From assembly GCF_013304735.1 (NCBI RefSeq), contig NZ_JAAITI010000013.1:1-64000 (forward strand): DNA of 64,000 nt, in the 5' to 3' direction. The translations under genes were made by a program, and so were the position numbers. Source of the DNA: Blautia luti. GTDB lineage: Bacteria; Bacillota; Clostridia; Lachnospirales; Lachnospiraceae. Shown here one piece after another: positions 42,700 to 52,157 of this stretch. Every line of letters begins with the position of its first letter. The stretch's first letter is position 1. The notes below the pieces were generated by a model. It had not been told where the DNA came from, did no database searches, and worked only from the letters and a program-made list of their open reading frames with translations.

Positions 42700-42705
42700 T
42701 ATAAT
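42700..42705 (+). promoter_or_regulatory. Possible -10 box of the beta-galactosidase gene
   Basis: TATAAT lies about 105 bases before ATG 42812. No good -35 is found 16-18 bases upstream, as is usual for promoters that need an AraC-type activator. Weak evidence. Confidence 0.35.
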
Positions 42706-42811
42706 AATGTACAGACAGAAACGAAGTTACGAAAATACAACTGTAAAACACAGCATTTCAGGAAATTCAGACAATATTTACCGGGATACAAAAGCCGGAC
42801 AGGAGGAAAAC

Positions 42812-45800
42812 ATGAAAAAATTTGATTATTCTCTGGTGAAAGACCCACAGTATTTCTGTGACGGAAGAATGGAAGCACATTCTGACCATATGTATTATCG
42901 CAGTGAGGAAGAACGGGAAGATGAGGAAACTTCCTATCGCCACAGCCTCAACGGACTTTGGAAATTCCACTATGCGAGAAATTATGCAAGTACAGTTGCA
43001 GGATTTGAGGAGGACTCATATTCCTGCAAAGACTGGGAAGATATTTATGTGCCGGCCCATATCCAGATGGAAGGATATGATGCACCACAGTATGCCAATG
43101 TCCAGTATCCATGGGAAGGTCACGAGGAACTTCACCCGGGACAGATCCCGGAGCGTTTTAACCCGGTGGGAAGCTATGTGAAATATTTCCATGTGCCGGA
43201 AAACATGAAAGGAAAAAGAGTATTTATCTCCTTCCAGGGAGCAGAAAGCGGACTGGCTTTGTGGCTCAACGGAACTTTTGTGGGATACAGTGAAGATTCT
43301 TTTACCCCTTCAGAATTTGAGCTTACAGAGTATCTGAAAGAGGGCGAGAACAAACTGGCAGCCCAGGTATTCAAATGGACAGCCAGCAGCTGGTGCGAAG
43401 ATCAGGACTTTTTCCGTTTTTCAGGAATTTACAGAGATGTTTATCTTTATACCGTGCCGGAGGTTCATGTCTATGACCTGCAGATCCGTTCAATCCCGGA
43501 TGAGACCCTCAAAAAAGCAAGCCTTGAGATTGTGACAAAAACCTGGGGAAAAGTAAAAATGAAACTTACACTTTCCAGAAAAGGCGAGATCCTTTTGCAG
43601 GATGAAAAAGCTCTGGACGGTGAAGATACCTGTACATGGGAAATTTTGAATCCTCTGCTCTGGAGTGCGGAAGAACCGAATCTTTATGACCTTGACATGG
43701 AAGTGTATGATGAGAACGGAATGCTCCAGGAGATTATTCCGGAAAAAGTTGGTTTCCGCCGCTTTGAAATGAAAGACGGCATTATGACCCTCAACGGAAA
43801 ACGTATTGTGTTCAAAGGTGTGAACCGTCACGAGTTCAGTTCCGTCACAGGAAGACACGTATCCCGTGAGGAACTGATCCAGGATATTGTGACTATGAAG
43901 CAGAACAACATCAATGCCATCCGTACCTGCCATTATCCGGATGCCTCTCCGATCTACCGCCTCTGTGATGAGTACGGCCTTTATATGATCGCGGAAAACA
44001 ATCTGGAATCCCATGGTTCCTGGGATGTGGCCGAACTTACCGGAGATTACACAGATATTGTTCCTCACAATAAACCGGAATGGCTTGGTATGATGCTGGA
44101 TCGTGTAAATTCCATGTACCAGCGTGACAAAAACCACCCGGCAATCCTGATCTGGTCCTGTGGAAATGAGTCCTTTGGTGGAAAAGATATCTTTGAGATG
44201 TCCGAATTTTACCGCAAGAATGATCCTACAAGACTTGTGCATTATGAGGGACTTTTCCATGACAGAAGCTACAATGCCACCAGCGACATGGAAAGTCAGA
44301 TGTATCCGTCTGTAGAAGCAATTAAGGATTTCCTTGCAAAAGATGACAGTAAGCCGTTTATCTGCTGCGAGTACACCCATGCAATGGGAAATTCCTGTGG
44401 CGCAATGCATAAATATACAGATCTTACTGACACAGAACCGAAATATCAGGGTGGTTTCATCTGGGATTACATTGACCAGTCCATTTACAAAAAAGACCGC
44501 TACGGAAAAGAATTCCAGGCATACGGCGGTGATTTCGGTGAGCGTCCGACGGACTATAATTTCAGTGGAAACGGTATTGCATACGGCGGCGACAGAACTC
44601 CGTCCCCGAAGATGCAGGAGGTCAAATTCAATTACCAGAATATCACTGCAGAAGTAACAGAAGATGCTGTAAAAGTTATCAACAAAAATCTGTTTGTAAA
44701 TACCGATACGCTCCGATGCGAAGTGACTCTTGCAAAGAATGGACATGTCCTCCGTACAGAGACACTGGAGACATCCGTAGAACCGTTAAGCGAAAAAACA
44801 TACCCACTTCCTTTTGGAAAACAGCAGCGTCCAGGCGAATATACAGTGACCGTATCCTTCCTTCTCAGAGAAAAAACACTCTGGGCAGAGGCTGGACATG
44901 AGGTTGCGTTTGGACAGTATGTTTACAGTGTAGAAGGAGCGGAAAAAGCTCCGGTTTCCGGTGTGGAGATTGTGAGAAGCCTTCATAACATCGGCGTTCG
45001 CGGAGAGAATTTTGAGGTGATGTTCTCTGTTCTCAATGGTGGCCTGGTTTCGTATAAATATGCAGGAAGAGAAATGCTCGAGGCAATTCCGAAGCCGAAT
45101 TTCTGGAGAGCACCTACAGATAATGACTGTGGAAATCAGATGCCAATGCGTTATGCACAGTGGAAAATTGCCAGCATGTACGCAAGCCACAAAGAGTTCC
45201 GCAAGGGAATGTATGGTCCGTCCAACGCTCCGGAGACAACTGTTCATGACAACAGCGTGGAGGTCGCTTTTACCTACATCATGCCGACTACGCCGGTCAG
45301 TGAGTGCCGTCTTGCCTACGAAGTATTCGGAGACGGAAGAGTAAAAACTACCCTGACCTATGATCCGGTAAAAGAACTGGGGGATATGCCGGAGTTTGGT
45401 GTACTCTTTAAATTCAACGCAGATTATGACCATGTGAAGTGGTATGGACTTGGACCTGTGGAAACTTATGCTGACCGCAAACATGGTGCAAAACTTGGCA
45501 TCTATGAGAATCTGGTAACAGACAATCTGGCACGTTACCTGGTACCGCAGGAATGTGGCAGCAAAGAAGGCGTACGCTGGGCAAAAATCACAGACAGAAA
45601 GGGCAGGGGAATGCTCTTTGAGATGGACGAGAAAAACGGCCCGATGATGTTCTCAGCACTTCCATATACCCCTCATGAAATGGAAAATGCCATGCATCCG
45701 TATGAACTTCCGGAAATTCATTATACCGTTGTCCGTGCTGCAAAAGCACAGATGGGTGTGGGAGGAGATGACAGCTGGGGCTCCTATACTCACCCGGAAT

Positions 45801-45856
45801 ATCTTCTTGACACCAATGAAAAAATGGAATTTTCCTTTGTATTCAAAGGTCTTTAA
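42812..45856 (+). CDS. lacZ: Beta-galactosidase, glycoside hydrolase family 2
   Basis: A 1014-residue LacZ-type enzyme that splits beta-galactosides. Order: jelly-roll sugar-binding domain, Ig-like domains, TIM barrel, and the C-terminal beta-sandwich (Bgal small chain). The acid/base is in LIWSCGNESFGG and the nucleophile in FICCEYTHAMGNSCG. No signal peptide, so it works in the cytoplasm. ATG 42812 is chosen because AGGAGG lies 5 bases upstream; a longer frame from 42707 would add 35 residues unlike the family. Divergent from the AraC-type gene; no sugar permease gene is next to it. Confidence 0.96.
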   Translation: MKKFDYSLVKDPQYFCDGRMEAHSDHMYYRSEEEREDEETSYRHSLNGLWKFHYARNYASTVAGFEEDSYSCKDWEDIYVPAHIQMEGYDAPQYANVQYPWEGHEELHPGQIPERFNPVGSYVKYFHVPENMKGKRVFISFQGAESGLALWLNGTFVGYSEDSFTPSEFELTEYLKEGENKLAAQVFKWTASSWCEDQDFFRFSGIYRDVYLYTVPEVHVYDLQIRSIPDETLKKASLEIVTKTWGKVKMKLTLSRKGEILLQDEKALDGEDTCTWEILNPLLWSAEEPNLYDLDMEVYDENGMLQEIIPEKVGFRRFEMKDGIMTLNGKRIVFKGVNRHEFSSVTGRHVSREELIQDIVTMKQNNINAIRTCHYPDASPIYRLCDEYGLYMIAENNLESHGSWDVAELTGDYTDIVPHNKPEWLGMMLDRVNSMYQRDKNHPAILIWSCGNESFGGKDIFEMSEFYRKNDPTRLVHYEGLFHDRSYNATSDMESQMYPSVEAIKDFLAKDDSKPFICCEYTHAMGNSCGAMHKYTDLTDTEPKYQGGFIWDYIDQSIYKKDRYGKEFQAYGGDFGERPTDYNFSGNGIAYGGDRTPSPKMQEVKFNYQNITAEVTEDAVKVINKNLFVNTDTLRCEVTLAKNGHVLRTETLETSVEPLSEKTYPLPFGKQQRPGEYTVTVSFLLREKTLWAEAGHEVAFGQYVYSVEGAEKAPVSGVEIVRSLHNIGVRGENFEVMFSVLNGGLVSYKYAGREMLEAIPKPNFWRAPTDNDCGNQMPMRYAQWKIASMYASHKEFRKGMYGPSNAPETTVHDNSVEVAFTYIMPTTPVSECRLAYEVFGDGRVKTTLTYDPVKELGDMPEFGVLFKFNADYDHVKWYGLGPVETYADRKHGAKLGIYENLVTDNLARYLVPQECGSKEGVRWAKITDRKGRGMLFEMDEKNGPMMFSALPYTPHEMENAMHPYELPEIHYTVVRAAKAQMGVGGDDSWGSYTHPEYLLDTNEKMEFSFVFKGL

Positions 45857-45890
45857 AATGTCATAAAAAGACACTGCAGAAACCAGAAAA

Positions 45891-45921
45891 AAGCTTCCGG
45901 AATTTTCCCGGAAGCTTTTTT
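45891..45921 (+). terminator. lacZ terminator
   Basis: AAGCTTCCGG (45891-45900) and CCGGAAGCTT (45908-45917) form a perfect stem with a 7-base loop, followed by T. Confidence 0.85.
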
Positions 45922-46006
45922 ATTTCATAATAATGCACAGAAAATATACATGTTGAAAAAAAACCTGTGGATATTTCATGAAAAGAAAAAAAACTTGGAT
46001 ATGCAC

Positions 46007-46035
46007 TTGTTTTTTCATGGTAAATAGTTTAGAAT
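46007..46035 (+). promoter_or_regulatory. Predicted dcw (mraZ) promoter
   Basis: TTGTTT (46007-46012), a 17-base spacer and TAGAAT (46030-46035) lie just before the MraZ boxes. Confidence 0.65.
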
Positions 46036-46045
46036 GATTACATAA

Positions 46046-46090
46046 GTGGTAGAAAGTGGTGAATAGTGGTAGCGAATGGGGCTGAGTGGC
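46046..46090 (+). promoter_or_regulatory. Five phased MraZ operator repeats
   Basis: GTGGT at 46046, 46056 and 46066, ATGGG at 46076 and GTGGC at 46086 recur every 10 bases. MraZ is known to bind direct TGGG-like repeats with 10-base spacing in front of its own operon. The array starts 11 bases after the predicted -10, so bound MraZ would block transcription. Confidence 0.85.
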
Positions 46091-46158
46091 AGAACACACC
46101 ATTTGCACCCTGGAAACACGAAGGGGAGAATCGTGTTTCACGAGAGTAGGTGGGTTTC

Positions 46159-46590
46159 ATGTTCATGGGCGAGTATAATCATACGATCGACGCGAAGGGG
46201 CGTCTGATCATCCCATCCAGGTTCAGGGATCTCTTAGGGGAAGAGTTCGTACTGACCAGAGGGCTCGATGGTTGCCTTTCCATTTATCCTATGGATGAAT
46301 GGGCTGCCTTTGAAGAGAAACTCCGAGCATTACCACTTACAAATAAAGACGCAAGAACCTTTTCACGTTTCTTTGTAGCCGGAGCTACAACATGCCAACT
46401 GGATAAGCAGGGGAGAATTCTGGTGCCGCAGACGCTGCGCCAATTCGCTGGTCTGGAGAAGGATGTGGTGCTTACGGGTAATCTGAACCGGATTGAGGTC
46501 TGGAGCAAGGAGAAGTGGAGCGAGAACTGCAATTATGATGACATGGACAGCATTGCGGAGAGCATGCAGAACATTGGAATCGTCATTTGA
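46159..46590 (+). CDS. mraZ: Transcriptional regulator MraZ
   Basis: A 143-residue AbrB-like DNA-binding protein that represses the dcw operon. Two SpoVT/AbrB repeats are visible, each with DxxGR ([14 protein letters not shown] and [14 protein letters not shown]). ATG 46159 has AGGTGG five bases upstream; GTG 46150 has none. First gene of the cluster, downstream of its own boxes. Confidence 0.95.
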   Translation: MFMGEYNHTIDAKGRLIIPSRFRDLLGEEFVLTRGLDGCLSIYPMDEWAAFEEKLRALPLTNKDARTFSRFFVAGATTCQLDKQGRILVPQTLRQFAGLEKDVVLTGNLNRIEVWSKEKWSENCNYDDMDSIAESMQNIGIVI

Positions 46591-46625
46591 GCATAGCGCA
46601 GGTAGAAATCCCACAGGAGATGGAT

Positions 46626-47561
46626 ATGGAATTTAAACATAAATCTGTATTACTCGATGAGACCATTGACGGCTTAAGGGTAAAGCCGGATGGAATCTAT
46701 GTGGATGGCACTTTAGGAGGAGCGGGACACGCCACAGAGGTGTGTAAGAAACTTTCTGCCAAGGGGAGATTTATTGGCATAGATCAAGACCAGGATGCGA
46801 TAATTGCTGCGAGTGAACGGCTGTCAGCCTTTAATCAGGTGACAATCATTCGCAGCAATTATTGTTACATGGCAGATGAGTTAAGATCCCGTGGCATTGA
46901 AAAAGTGGACGGGATCCTGCTGGATTTAGGAGTGTCATCTTATCAGCTGGATAATGAAGAGAGAGGTTTTTCCTACAGGTATGATTCTCCTCTGGACATG
47001 CGAATGGACAGAAGGCAGAGCCGTACAGCCGGAGATATTGTCAACGGTTATGAAGAACGGGAACTTTATCGGATTATCCGCGATTACGGCGAGGATAAAT
47101 TCGCCAAGAATATAGCGAAGCACATCGTGGCTGCCAGAGCGCAGGCACCAATTCAGACAACCGGGGAACTGACAGAAATTATAAGGGGAGCGATCCCCAT
47201 GAAAGTACAGGCTACAGGAGGACATCCGGCCAAGAGGACTTTTCAGGCGATACGTATTGAGCTGAACAGAGAGCTTGACGTACTCCGTGATTCTCTGGAC
47301 GGAATGATCGATCTTCTGGATGACGGAGGAAGGATCTGTATTATCACATTCCATTCTCTGGAAGACAGAATCGTAAAAACGATTTTCCGCAAAAATGAAA
47401 ATCCATGTACCTGTCCGCCGGATTTTCCGGTTTGTGTATGCGGAAAGAAATCAAAAGGTAAAGTGATCACAAGGAAACCCATCCTTCCCAGTGAACAGGA
47501 GATGGAAGAGAATCCGAGATCAAAAAGTGCGAAGCTTCGTATTTTTGAACGTAAGCTGTAA
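46626..47561 (+). CDS. rsmH: 16S rRNA (cytosine-1402-N4) methyltransferase
   Basis: It methylates C1402 of 16S rRNA. The 311 residues start with [13 protein letters not shown] and hold [10 protein letters not shown] for [47 protein letters not shown] and [12 protein letters not shown], all diagnostic. ATG 46626 is chosen (AGGAG 6 bases upstream); the frame is open to TTG 46587. Second gene of dcw, formerly mraW. Confidence 0.97.
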   Translation: MEFKHKSVLLDETIDGLRVKPDGIYVDGTLGGAGHATEVCKKLSAKGRFIGIDQDQDAIIAASERLSAFNQVTIIRSNYCYMADELRSRGIEKVDGILLDLGVSSYQLDNEERGFSYRYDSPLDMRMDRRQSRTAGDIVNGYEERELYRIIRDYGEDKFAKNIAKHIVAARAQAPIQTTGELTEIIRGAIPMKVQATGGHPAKRTFQAIRIELNRELDVLRDSLDGMIDLLDDGGRICIITFHSLEDRIVKTIFRKNENPCTCPPDFPVCVCGKKSKGKVITRKPILPSEQEMEENPRSKSAKLRIFERKL

Positions 47562-47590
47562 AAGAGTTTTTTTAGATGGAAGGTAGGCAA

Positions 47591-48160
47591 ATGGCGAAGA
47601 CAGGAAGAGGGACTACAGCCAGAAGAAATCGGAATACCGTCAGGAACAGCAGAGAAATGTATGTTCAGGGAAATGCGGTAAAAAGGTTACAGGAAGTTCC
47701 TCGGAGAACTGATCTGCACGATGTACAGGAAAGGCGTCGGCTGGCCCAGGAGAGAAAACAGAAATCCGCAGTTCCGGTGACACCTGCGAAGCAGGCTGTG
47801 AACAGGAGGACACAGCGGAACAGAGAGAAAGCGATGGCCATGAATAAAGGTTTCGTTCTGTTTCTCACTGCGGTTTCCATTGCAGTATTATTTACCTGTA
47901 TCAATTATCTGCAGGTAAAATCAGAAATCACGGCGAGTATGAAAAATGTTGCAAATCTGGAATCTGAGCTTGCACAGCTGAGGGAAGATAACGATGCATA
48001 TTACAGTCAGGTTACTTCTGATGTTGATATCAGCGAGATCAAGAAAAAGGCAATCGGTGAGCTTGGGATGAAATATCCTTCTGAGGATCAGATACAGACA
48101 TATGTTACCGAGGGTAACAGCTATGTGAGACAGTATCAGGATGTAGATTCGCACAAGTAA
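47591..48160 (+). CDS. ftsL: FtsL-like cell division protein
   Basis: A 189-residue membrane protein with an unusually long basic cytoplasmic part (about 1-80, many Arg), one helix (about 83-105, FVLFLTAVSIAVLFTCINYL) and an outside coiled coil (MKNVANLESELAQLREDNDA). Position between rsmH and the PBP genes, together with this layout, fits FtsL, which joins FtsQ and FtsB. Sequence of FtsL is poorly conserved, so the call leans on context. ATG 47591 has AAGGTAGG upstream; ATG 47576 has none. Confidence 0.8.
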   Translation: MAKTGRGTTARRNRNTVRNSREMYVQGNAVKRLQEVPRRTDLHDVQERRRLAQERKQKSAVPVTPAKQAVNRRTQRNREKAMAMNKGFVLFLTAVSIAVLFTCINYLQVKSEITASMKNVANLESELAQLREDNDAYYSQVTSDVDISEIKKKAIGELGMKYPSEDQIQTYVTEGNSYVRQYQDVDSHK

Positions 48161-48191
48161 CAGATGTACAGTTTTTTGAGCAGGTGATCGA

Positions 48192-50261
48192 TTGAGTACA
48201 AGAAGGCGCAGGCCGGTAAAAAAAATTAATAAGAATATGAAAAAAAAGCTGGCAGTACTATTTTCTTTAGTGGTGTTGGCTTTAGTTGGTTTGGTGGCAA
48301 GAATTACCTATATTAATGCCACAAGCGGAAGCAAATACAGAAAACAGGTGCTGAGTCAGGCACAGCAGAAATATGAAAATCAGACACTCCCCGCCAAAAG
48401 GGGAGATATTTATGACCGGAATGGAAATATTCTGGCAACAAGCAACAAGGTCTATAATGTAATTCTTGACTGTCTGGAAGTCAACAAGGATGAGGACTCT
48501 GTGGAGCCGACCATCAAGGCTCTTGTGGAAGTACTTGGCCTGGATGAGGAGGAGATGCGTAAGCTTCTCAACGATGACAGCACAAAGAGCAGTCAGTATC
48601 AGATTGTCAAGAAACAGATCTCCATGGATGATAAGAAAGCCTTTGAGAGCTATGAGAATCCGGGGGATGACAGTGAGCTGAGCGCCGCTCAGAAGAAAGA
48701 GCGTTCCAAGGTCACAGGAGTATGGTTTGAGGAGGATTACTTAAGATCTTATCCGTTCAACGAAACAGCCTGTGACACCATTGGTTTTACACTTTCCAGA
48801 GATGTGGCAGATGCAGGTCTGGAGGGCTATTACAATGCAACGCTTGCCGGTGTTGACGGAAGACAGTATGGATACATCAACAACAATTCTGATGTGGAGC
48901 AGACGATCATAGAGCCCACCGACGGAAAAAGCATAGAAACTTCCCTTGACCTGGGGCTTCAGCAGATTGTGGAGAAGTATGTAAATACTTTTGAAGAAAA
49001 AATGGGAGCCAAGAATGTCGGTGTCATTATCGAAGATCCAAAAACAGGAGAAATTCTGGCCATGGATGGTGGTGACCGTTACGATCTGAATAATCCGAGA
49101 GACCTTTCCAACGTTTATTCCGAGAGTGAGATTGCGGCCATGAACGATGAGGAAACCGTAGATGCCCTGAACGGAATGTGGAGTAATTTCTGTGTGACAG
49201 ACGCATACGAACCGGGATCAGTAGTAAAGCCCATTGTTATGAGTTCTGCTCTTGAGATGGGAGCCATTTCCGAGACAGATAATTTTGTCTGCGACGGAGG
49301 ACAGTCCTTTGGTGCGGAAGGAGCTACGACATTTATTAAATGCGCGGTATGGCCCGATGCCCATGGAACAGAAACACTTTCCGATGTTATTGCCAATTCC
49401 TGTAACGATGGTATGATGCAGATCGCGGCGAAAATGGGAAAAGATAATTTCCTCAAAACGCAGAGTACGTTCAACTTCGGAACAAGAACCGGTATTGACC
49501 TTCCGAATGAGGGAAGCGGTGTAATCCACACCAGCGAGACCATGGGAGAGACAGAGCTTGCATGTTCCGCATTTGGACAGGGATATACGCTGACGATGAT
49601 CCAGGAGATCAACGCCATGTGTTCCGTTATCAATGGTGGATATTATTATCAGCCACATCTGGTAACCAGGATCAAAGACAGCAGTGGTGGAATTGCGAAG
49701 ACGATTTCTCCGACTCTGATGAAACAGACCATTTCCGAGAAGATATCCGCAGATATCCGCTCCTATATGGCAGCCAGTGTAGATCACGGTACCAGCCGTA
49801 CTTCTAAGGTTCAGGGCTACAGCTCCGGTGGTAAAACCGGTACAGCCGAGAAGCTTCCGCGAGGCAATGGCAAATATCTGGTATCTTTTATCGGCTTCGC
49901 GCCGGTGGATGATCCGGCTCTTGTAATTTACGTAGTTGTAGATGAGCCGAATGTAGAGGATCAGGCAAGCAGTACTTATGCACAGTATATTGCCCAGGGA
50001 ATCCTTTCTGAAGCGCTTCCGTATCTGAATGTACAGCCGGATGAGGCTGAGGACGGTGAAGTTCCGACGACAGAACTGTGGGATATCTTTAAGGGTATCA
50101 GTGATTCCGCAACAGGATCTGCCACAGACGGACAGAAGGAAGCAATCTCCAATGAGGATGTTCCAAGTCCGCCGGAAGATGATTCTGAGGACGAAGATAC
50201 CGAAGACAACAATGATATGCAGAGTGATGGCCTTACCAATGAAGAGGCCGGCCTGGAATAA
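48192..50261 (+). CDS. Class B penicillin-binding protein (FtsI/PBP2 type)
   Basis: A 689-residue transpeptidase that cross-links septal peptidoglycan. One N-terminal helix (about 17-38) leads to the dimerisation domain (PAKRGDIYDRNGNILA) and the transpeptidase domain with SxxK as SVVK in YEPGSVVKP, SxN as SCN in ANSCND and KTG as GGKTGTAEK. The tail is acidic and Ser/Thr-rich (EDDSEDEDTEDNN). No PASTA domain. TTG start with AGGTGAT upstream. A second class B gene follows. Confidence 0.94.
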   Translation: MSTRRRRPVKKINKNMKKKLAVLFSLVVLALVGLVARITYINATSGSKYRKQVLSQAQQKYENQTLPAKRGDIYDRNGNILATSNKVYNVILDCLEVNKDEDSVEPTIKALVEVLGLDEEEMRKLLNDDSTKSSQYQIVKKQISMDDKKAFESYENPGDDSELSAAQKKERSKVTGVWFEEDYLRSYPFNETACDTIGFTLSRDVADAGLEGYYNATLAGVDGRQYGYINNNSDVEQTIIEPTDGKSIETSLDLGLQQIVEKYVNTFEEKMGAKNVGVIIEDPKTGEILAMDGGDRYDLNNPRDLSNVYSESEIAAMNDEETVDALNGMWSNFCVTDAYEPGSVVKPIVMSSALEMGAISETDNFVCDGGQSFGAEGATTFIKCAVWPDAHGTETLSDVIANSCNDGMMQIAAKMGKDNFLKTQSTFNFGTRTGIDLPNEGSGVIHTSETMGETELACSAFGQGYTLTMIQEINAMCSVINGGYYYQPHLVTRIKDSSGGIAKTISPTLMKQTISEKISADIRSYMAASVDHGTSRTSKVQGYSSGGKTGTAEKLPRGNGKYLVSFIGFAPVDDPALVIYVVVDEPNVEDQASSTYAQYIAQGILSEALPYLNVQPDEAEDGEVPTTELWDIFKGISDSATGSATDGQKEAISNEDVPSPPEDDSEDEDTEDNNDMQSDGLTNEEAGLE

Positions 50262-50272
50262 GATTTCGAATA

Positions 50273-50327
50273 CCCTCTCAGGGAAATGTCATATATTACA
50301 ATGACAATCTCTGAGGGGGATTTTTTT
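50273..50327 (+). promoter_or_regulatory. Hairpin burying the RBS of the next PBP gene
   Basis: CCCTCTCAG (50273-50281) pairs with CTGAGGGGG (50311-50319), and TGTCAT (50287-50292) with ATGACA (50301-50306) inside. The 3' arm contains the GAGGGGG that would serve as ribosome site for ATG 50328, and seven T follow. It can be a terminator with read-through, or a translation block. It explains how the two PBP genes could be expressed at different levels. Confidence 0.65.
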
Positions 50328-52094
50328 ATGATCCGGACCATGGTTTATCACAGGAAAAAAATCTGGGTGGTTTTTATAGTCTGTGCGGCGCTTCTTCTGG
50401 GACTTGTGGGGAGACTTCTGTACCTTATGGGAGCACAGTCTGAATATTATTCAAAAAAAGCAGACGACCTTCATGAGCGGGAACGTGACATCAAAGCTGC
50501 CAGGGGAAAAATTCTGGATATCAATGGAAATATTCTGGCAGATAACCGGACAGTCTGTACCGTATCGGTGATACACAGCCAGATGAAAGATCCGGAAAAA
50601 GTAATTCAGGTACTTGCCAGAGAACTGACCATGGATGAAGAAATCATCAGGAAAAAAGTAGAAAAAGTTTCTTCTATTGAAAGAATTCGAACAAATGTGG
50701 AAAAAGCAACCGGGGATGCGATCCGTGAGTATGCACTCGCGGGAGTGAAAGTGGATGAAGATTACAAAAGATATTATCCCTGTGGTTCCCTTGCCTCCAA
50801 AGTGCTGGGATTTACAGGGGGTGACAACCAGGGAATCATTGGCCTTGAGGTGAAATATGATGAGATCCTGAAAGGTGAGCCCGGAAAAATTCTCACAGTT
50901 ACCGATGCACGTGGAGTGGAGATTGACGGGACAGGAGAACGGCGGAAGGAACCGGTGGCGGGAAATACACTGCGAACCAGTCTGGATGTTAACATTCAGA
51001 AATACGCACAGCAGGCGGCTCTGAAAGTGATGGAGGAAAAACAGGCAGAGAGGGTGTCCATTCTTCTCATGAATCCTCAGAATGGAGAAATCTATGCCTG
51101 TGTCAATGTTCCGGAATTTGACCTGAACGATCCGTTTACGCTAAACACAGAAGAAACGTCTTCAGATAGAAAAAAGAAGCAGGATCTTCTGAACCAGATG
51201 TGGAGAAATCCCTGTCTGAACGATACTTATGAACCAGGTTCGACTTTTAAGATTATCACCATGGCAGCGGGATTGGAAGAAGGAGTTGTGTCAACGGAAG
51301 ACCGTTTTTTCTGCCCGGGGTATAAAGTGGTGGAGGACCGGAGGATACACTGTGCAAAGAGGACCGGACATGGTGCCCAGAACTTTGTGGAGGGAGCTCA
51401 GAACTCCTGCAACCCGGTGTTTATTGAAGTGGGGCTGCGGCTGGGAGTAGAGAATTATTATAAATATTTCAAACAGTTCGGGCTTTTGAAAAAAACAGGA
51501 ATTGATCTTCCGGGAGAAGCGGGAACGATCATGCATAACCCGAAAAATATGGGGGAGGTGGAGCTTGCCACTGTATCTTTTGGCCAGTCGTTTCAGATTA
51601 CGCCGATCCAGCTGGCAACAACAGTCAGTGCGATCATCAATGGCGGAAACCGGATTACGCCCCATTTTGGAATCAGTGTGGAAAGTGCGGACGGAACAAA
51701 GGTGCGGACGCTGGAGTATCCGGTGGAAACCGGGATCGTGTCCGGCGAGACTTCACGGACGGTACGGACAATTCTGGAAACAGTAGTTTCGGAAGGCTCC
51801 GGGAAAAATGCAGGGATCGAGGGTTTTTCCATCGGGGGAAAAACAGCTACTTCCCAGACCCTGCCAAGGGGTTCCGGCCGATATATTTCTTCATTCCTGG
51901 GTTTTGCACCGGCAGAAGACCCAAAAGTCCTGGCTCTTTGTATTATCCATAATCCTAAAGGTATGTATTATGGAGGGATCATTGCCGCGCCGGTAGTACG
52001 GAGCATCTTTGAAAATGTGCTGCCCTATCTTGGAATTGAAAAGACCGTCACGGAAACTCCATCCGGGGAAAACCAGGCAGATGGGGTTGATTAA
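50328..52094 (+). CDS. Class B penicillin-binding protein, SpoVD-like
   Basis: A 588-residue transpeptidase with one N-terminal helix (about 12-32), a dimerisation domain (KAARGKILDINGNILADN) and a transpeptidase domain: SxxK as STFK in YEPGSTFKI, SxN as SCN in AQNSCNP, and the third motif as KTA in GGKTATSQT in place of KTG. It lacks PASTA. The start is ATG 50328; upstream codons (from 50286) overlap the hairpin and lack a site. SpoVD is the sporulation-specific PBP beside the dcw genes of Bacillus and Clostridia, but the call between a vegetative and a sporulation PBP is uncertain. Confidence 0.9.
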   Translation: MIRTMVYHRKKIWVVFIVCAALLLGLVGRLLYLMGAQSEYYSKKADDLHERERDIKAARGKILDINGNILADNRTVCTVSVIHSQMKDPEKVIQVLARELTMDEEIIRKKVEKVSSIERIRTNVEKATGDAIREYALAGVKVDEDYKRYYPCGSLASKVLGFTGGDNQGIIGLEVKYDEILKGEPGKILTVTDARGVEIDGTGERRKEPVAGNTLRTSLDVNIQKYAQQAALKVMEEKQAERVSILLMNPQNGEIYACVNVPEFDLNDPFTLNTEETSSDRKKKQDLLNQMWRNPCLNDTYEPGSTFKIITMAAGLEEGVVSTEDRFFCPGYKVVEDRRIHCAKRTGHGAQNFVEGAQNSCNPVFIEVGLRLGVENYYKYFKQFGLLKKTGIDLPGEAGTIMHNPKNMGEVELATVSFGQSFQITPIQLATTVSAIINGGNRITPHFGISVESADGTKVRTLEYPVETGIVSGETSRTVRTILETVVSEGSGKNAGIEGFSIGGKTATSQTLPRGSGRYISSFLGFAPAEDPKVLALCIIHNPKGMYYGGIIAAPVVRSIFENVLPYLGIEKTVTETPSGENQADGVD

Positions 52095-52157
52095 TGAAAG
52101 GAAAAGCCTTATACTGTTGAAGAAGTATAAAAAAACGAAAGAATTAGAGGTGTGAGG

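Noticed and set aside
42707-42811. Longer lacZ start at 42707
   Set aside because: The 35 extra residues do not fit GH2 proteins, and AGGAGG is placed for ATG 42812.
43490-44746. Minus-strand open frame of 418 codons inside lacZ
   Set aside because: Shadow of the beta-galactosidase codon pattern; no start site or motif.
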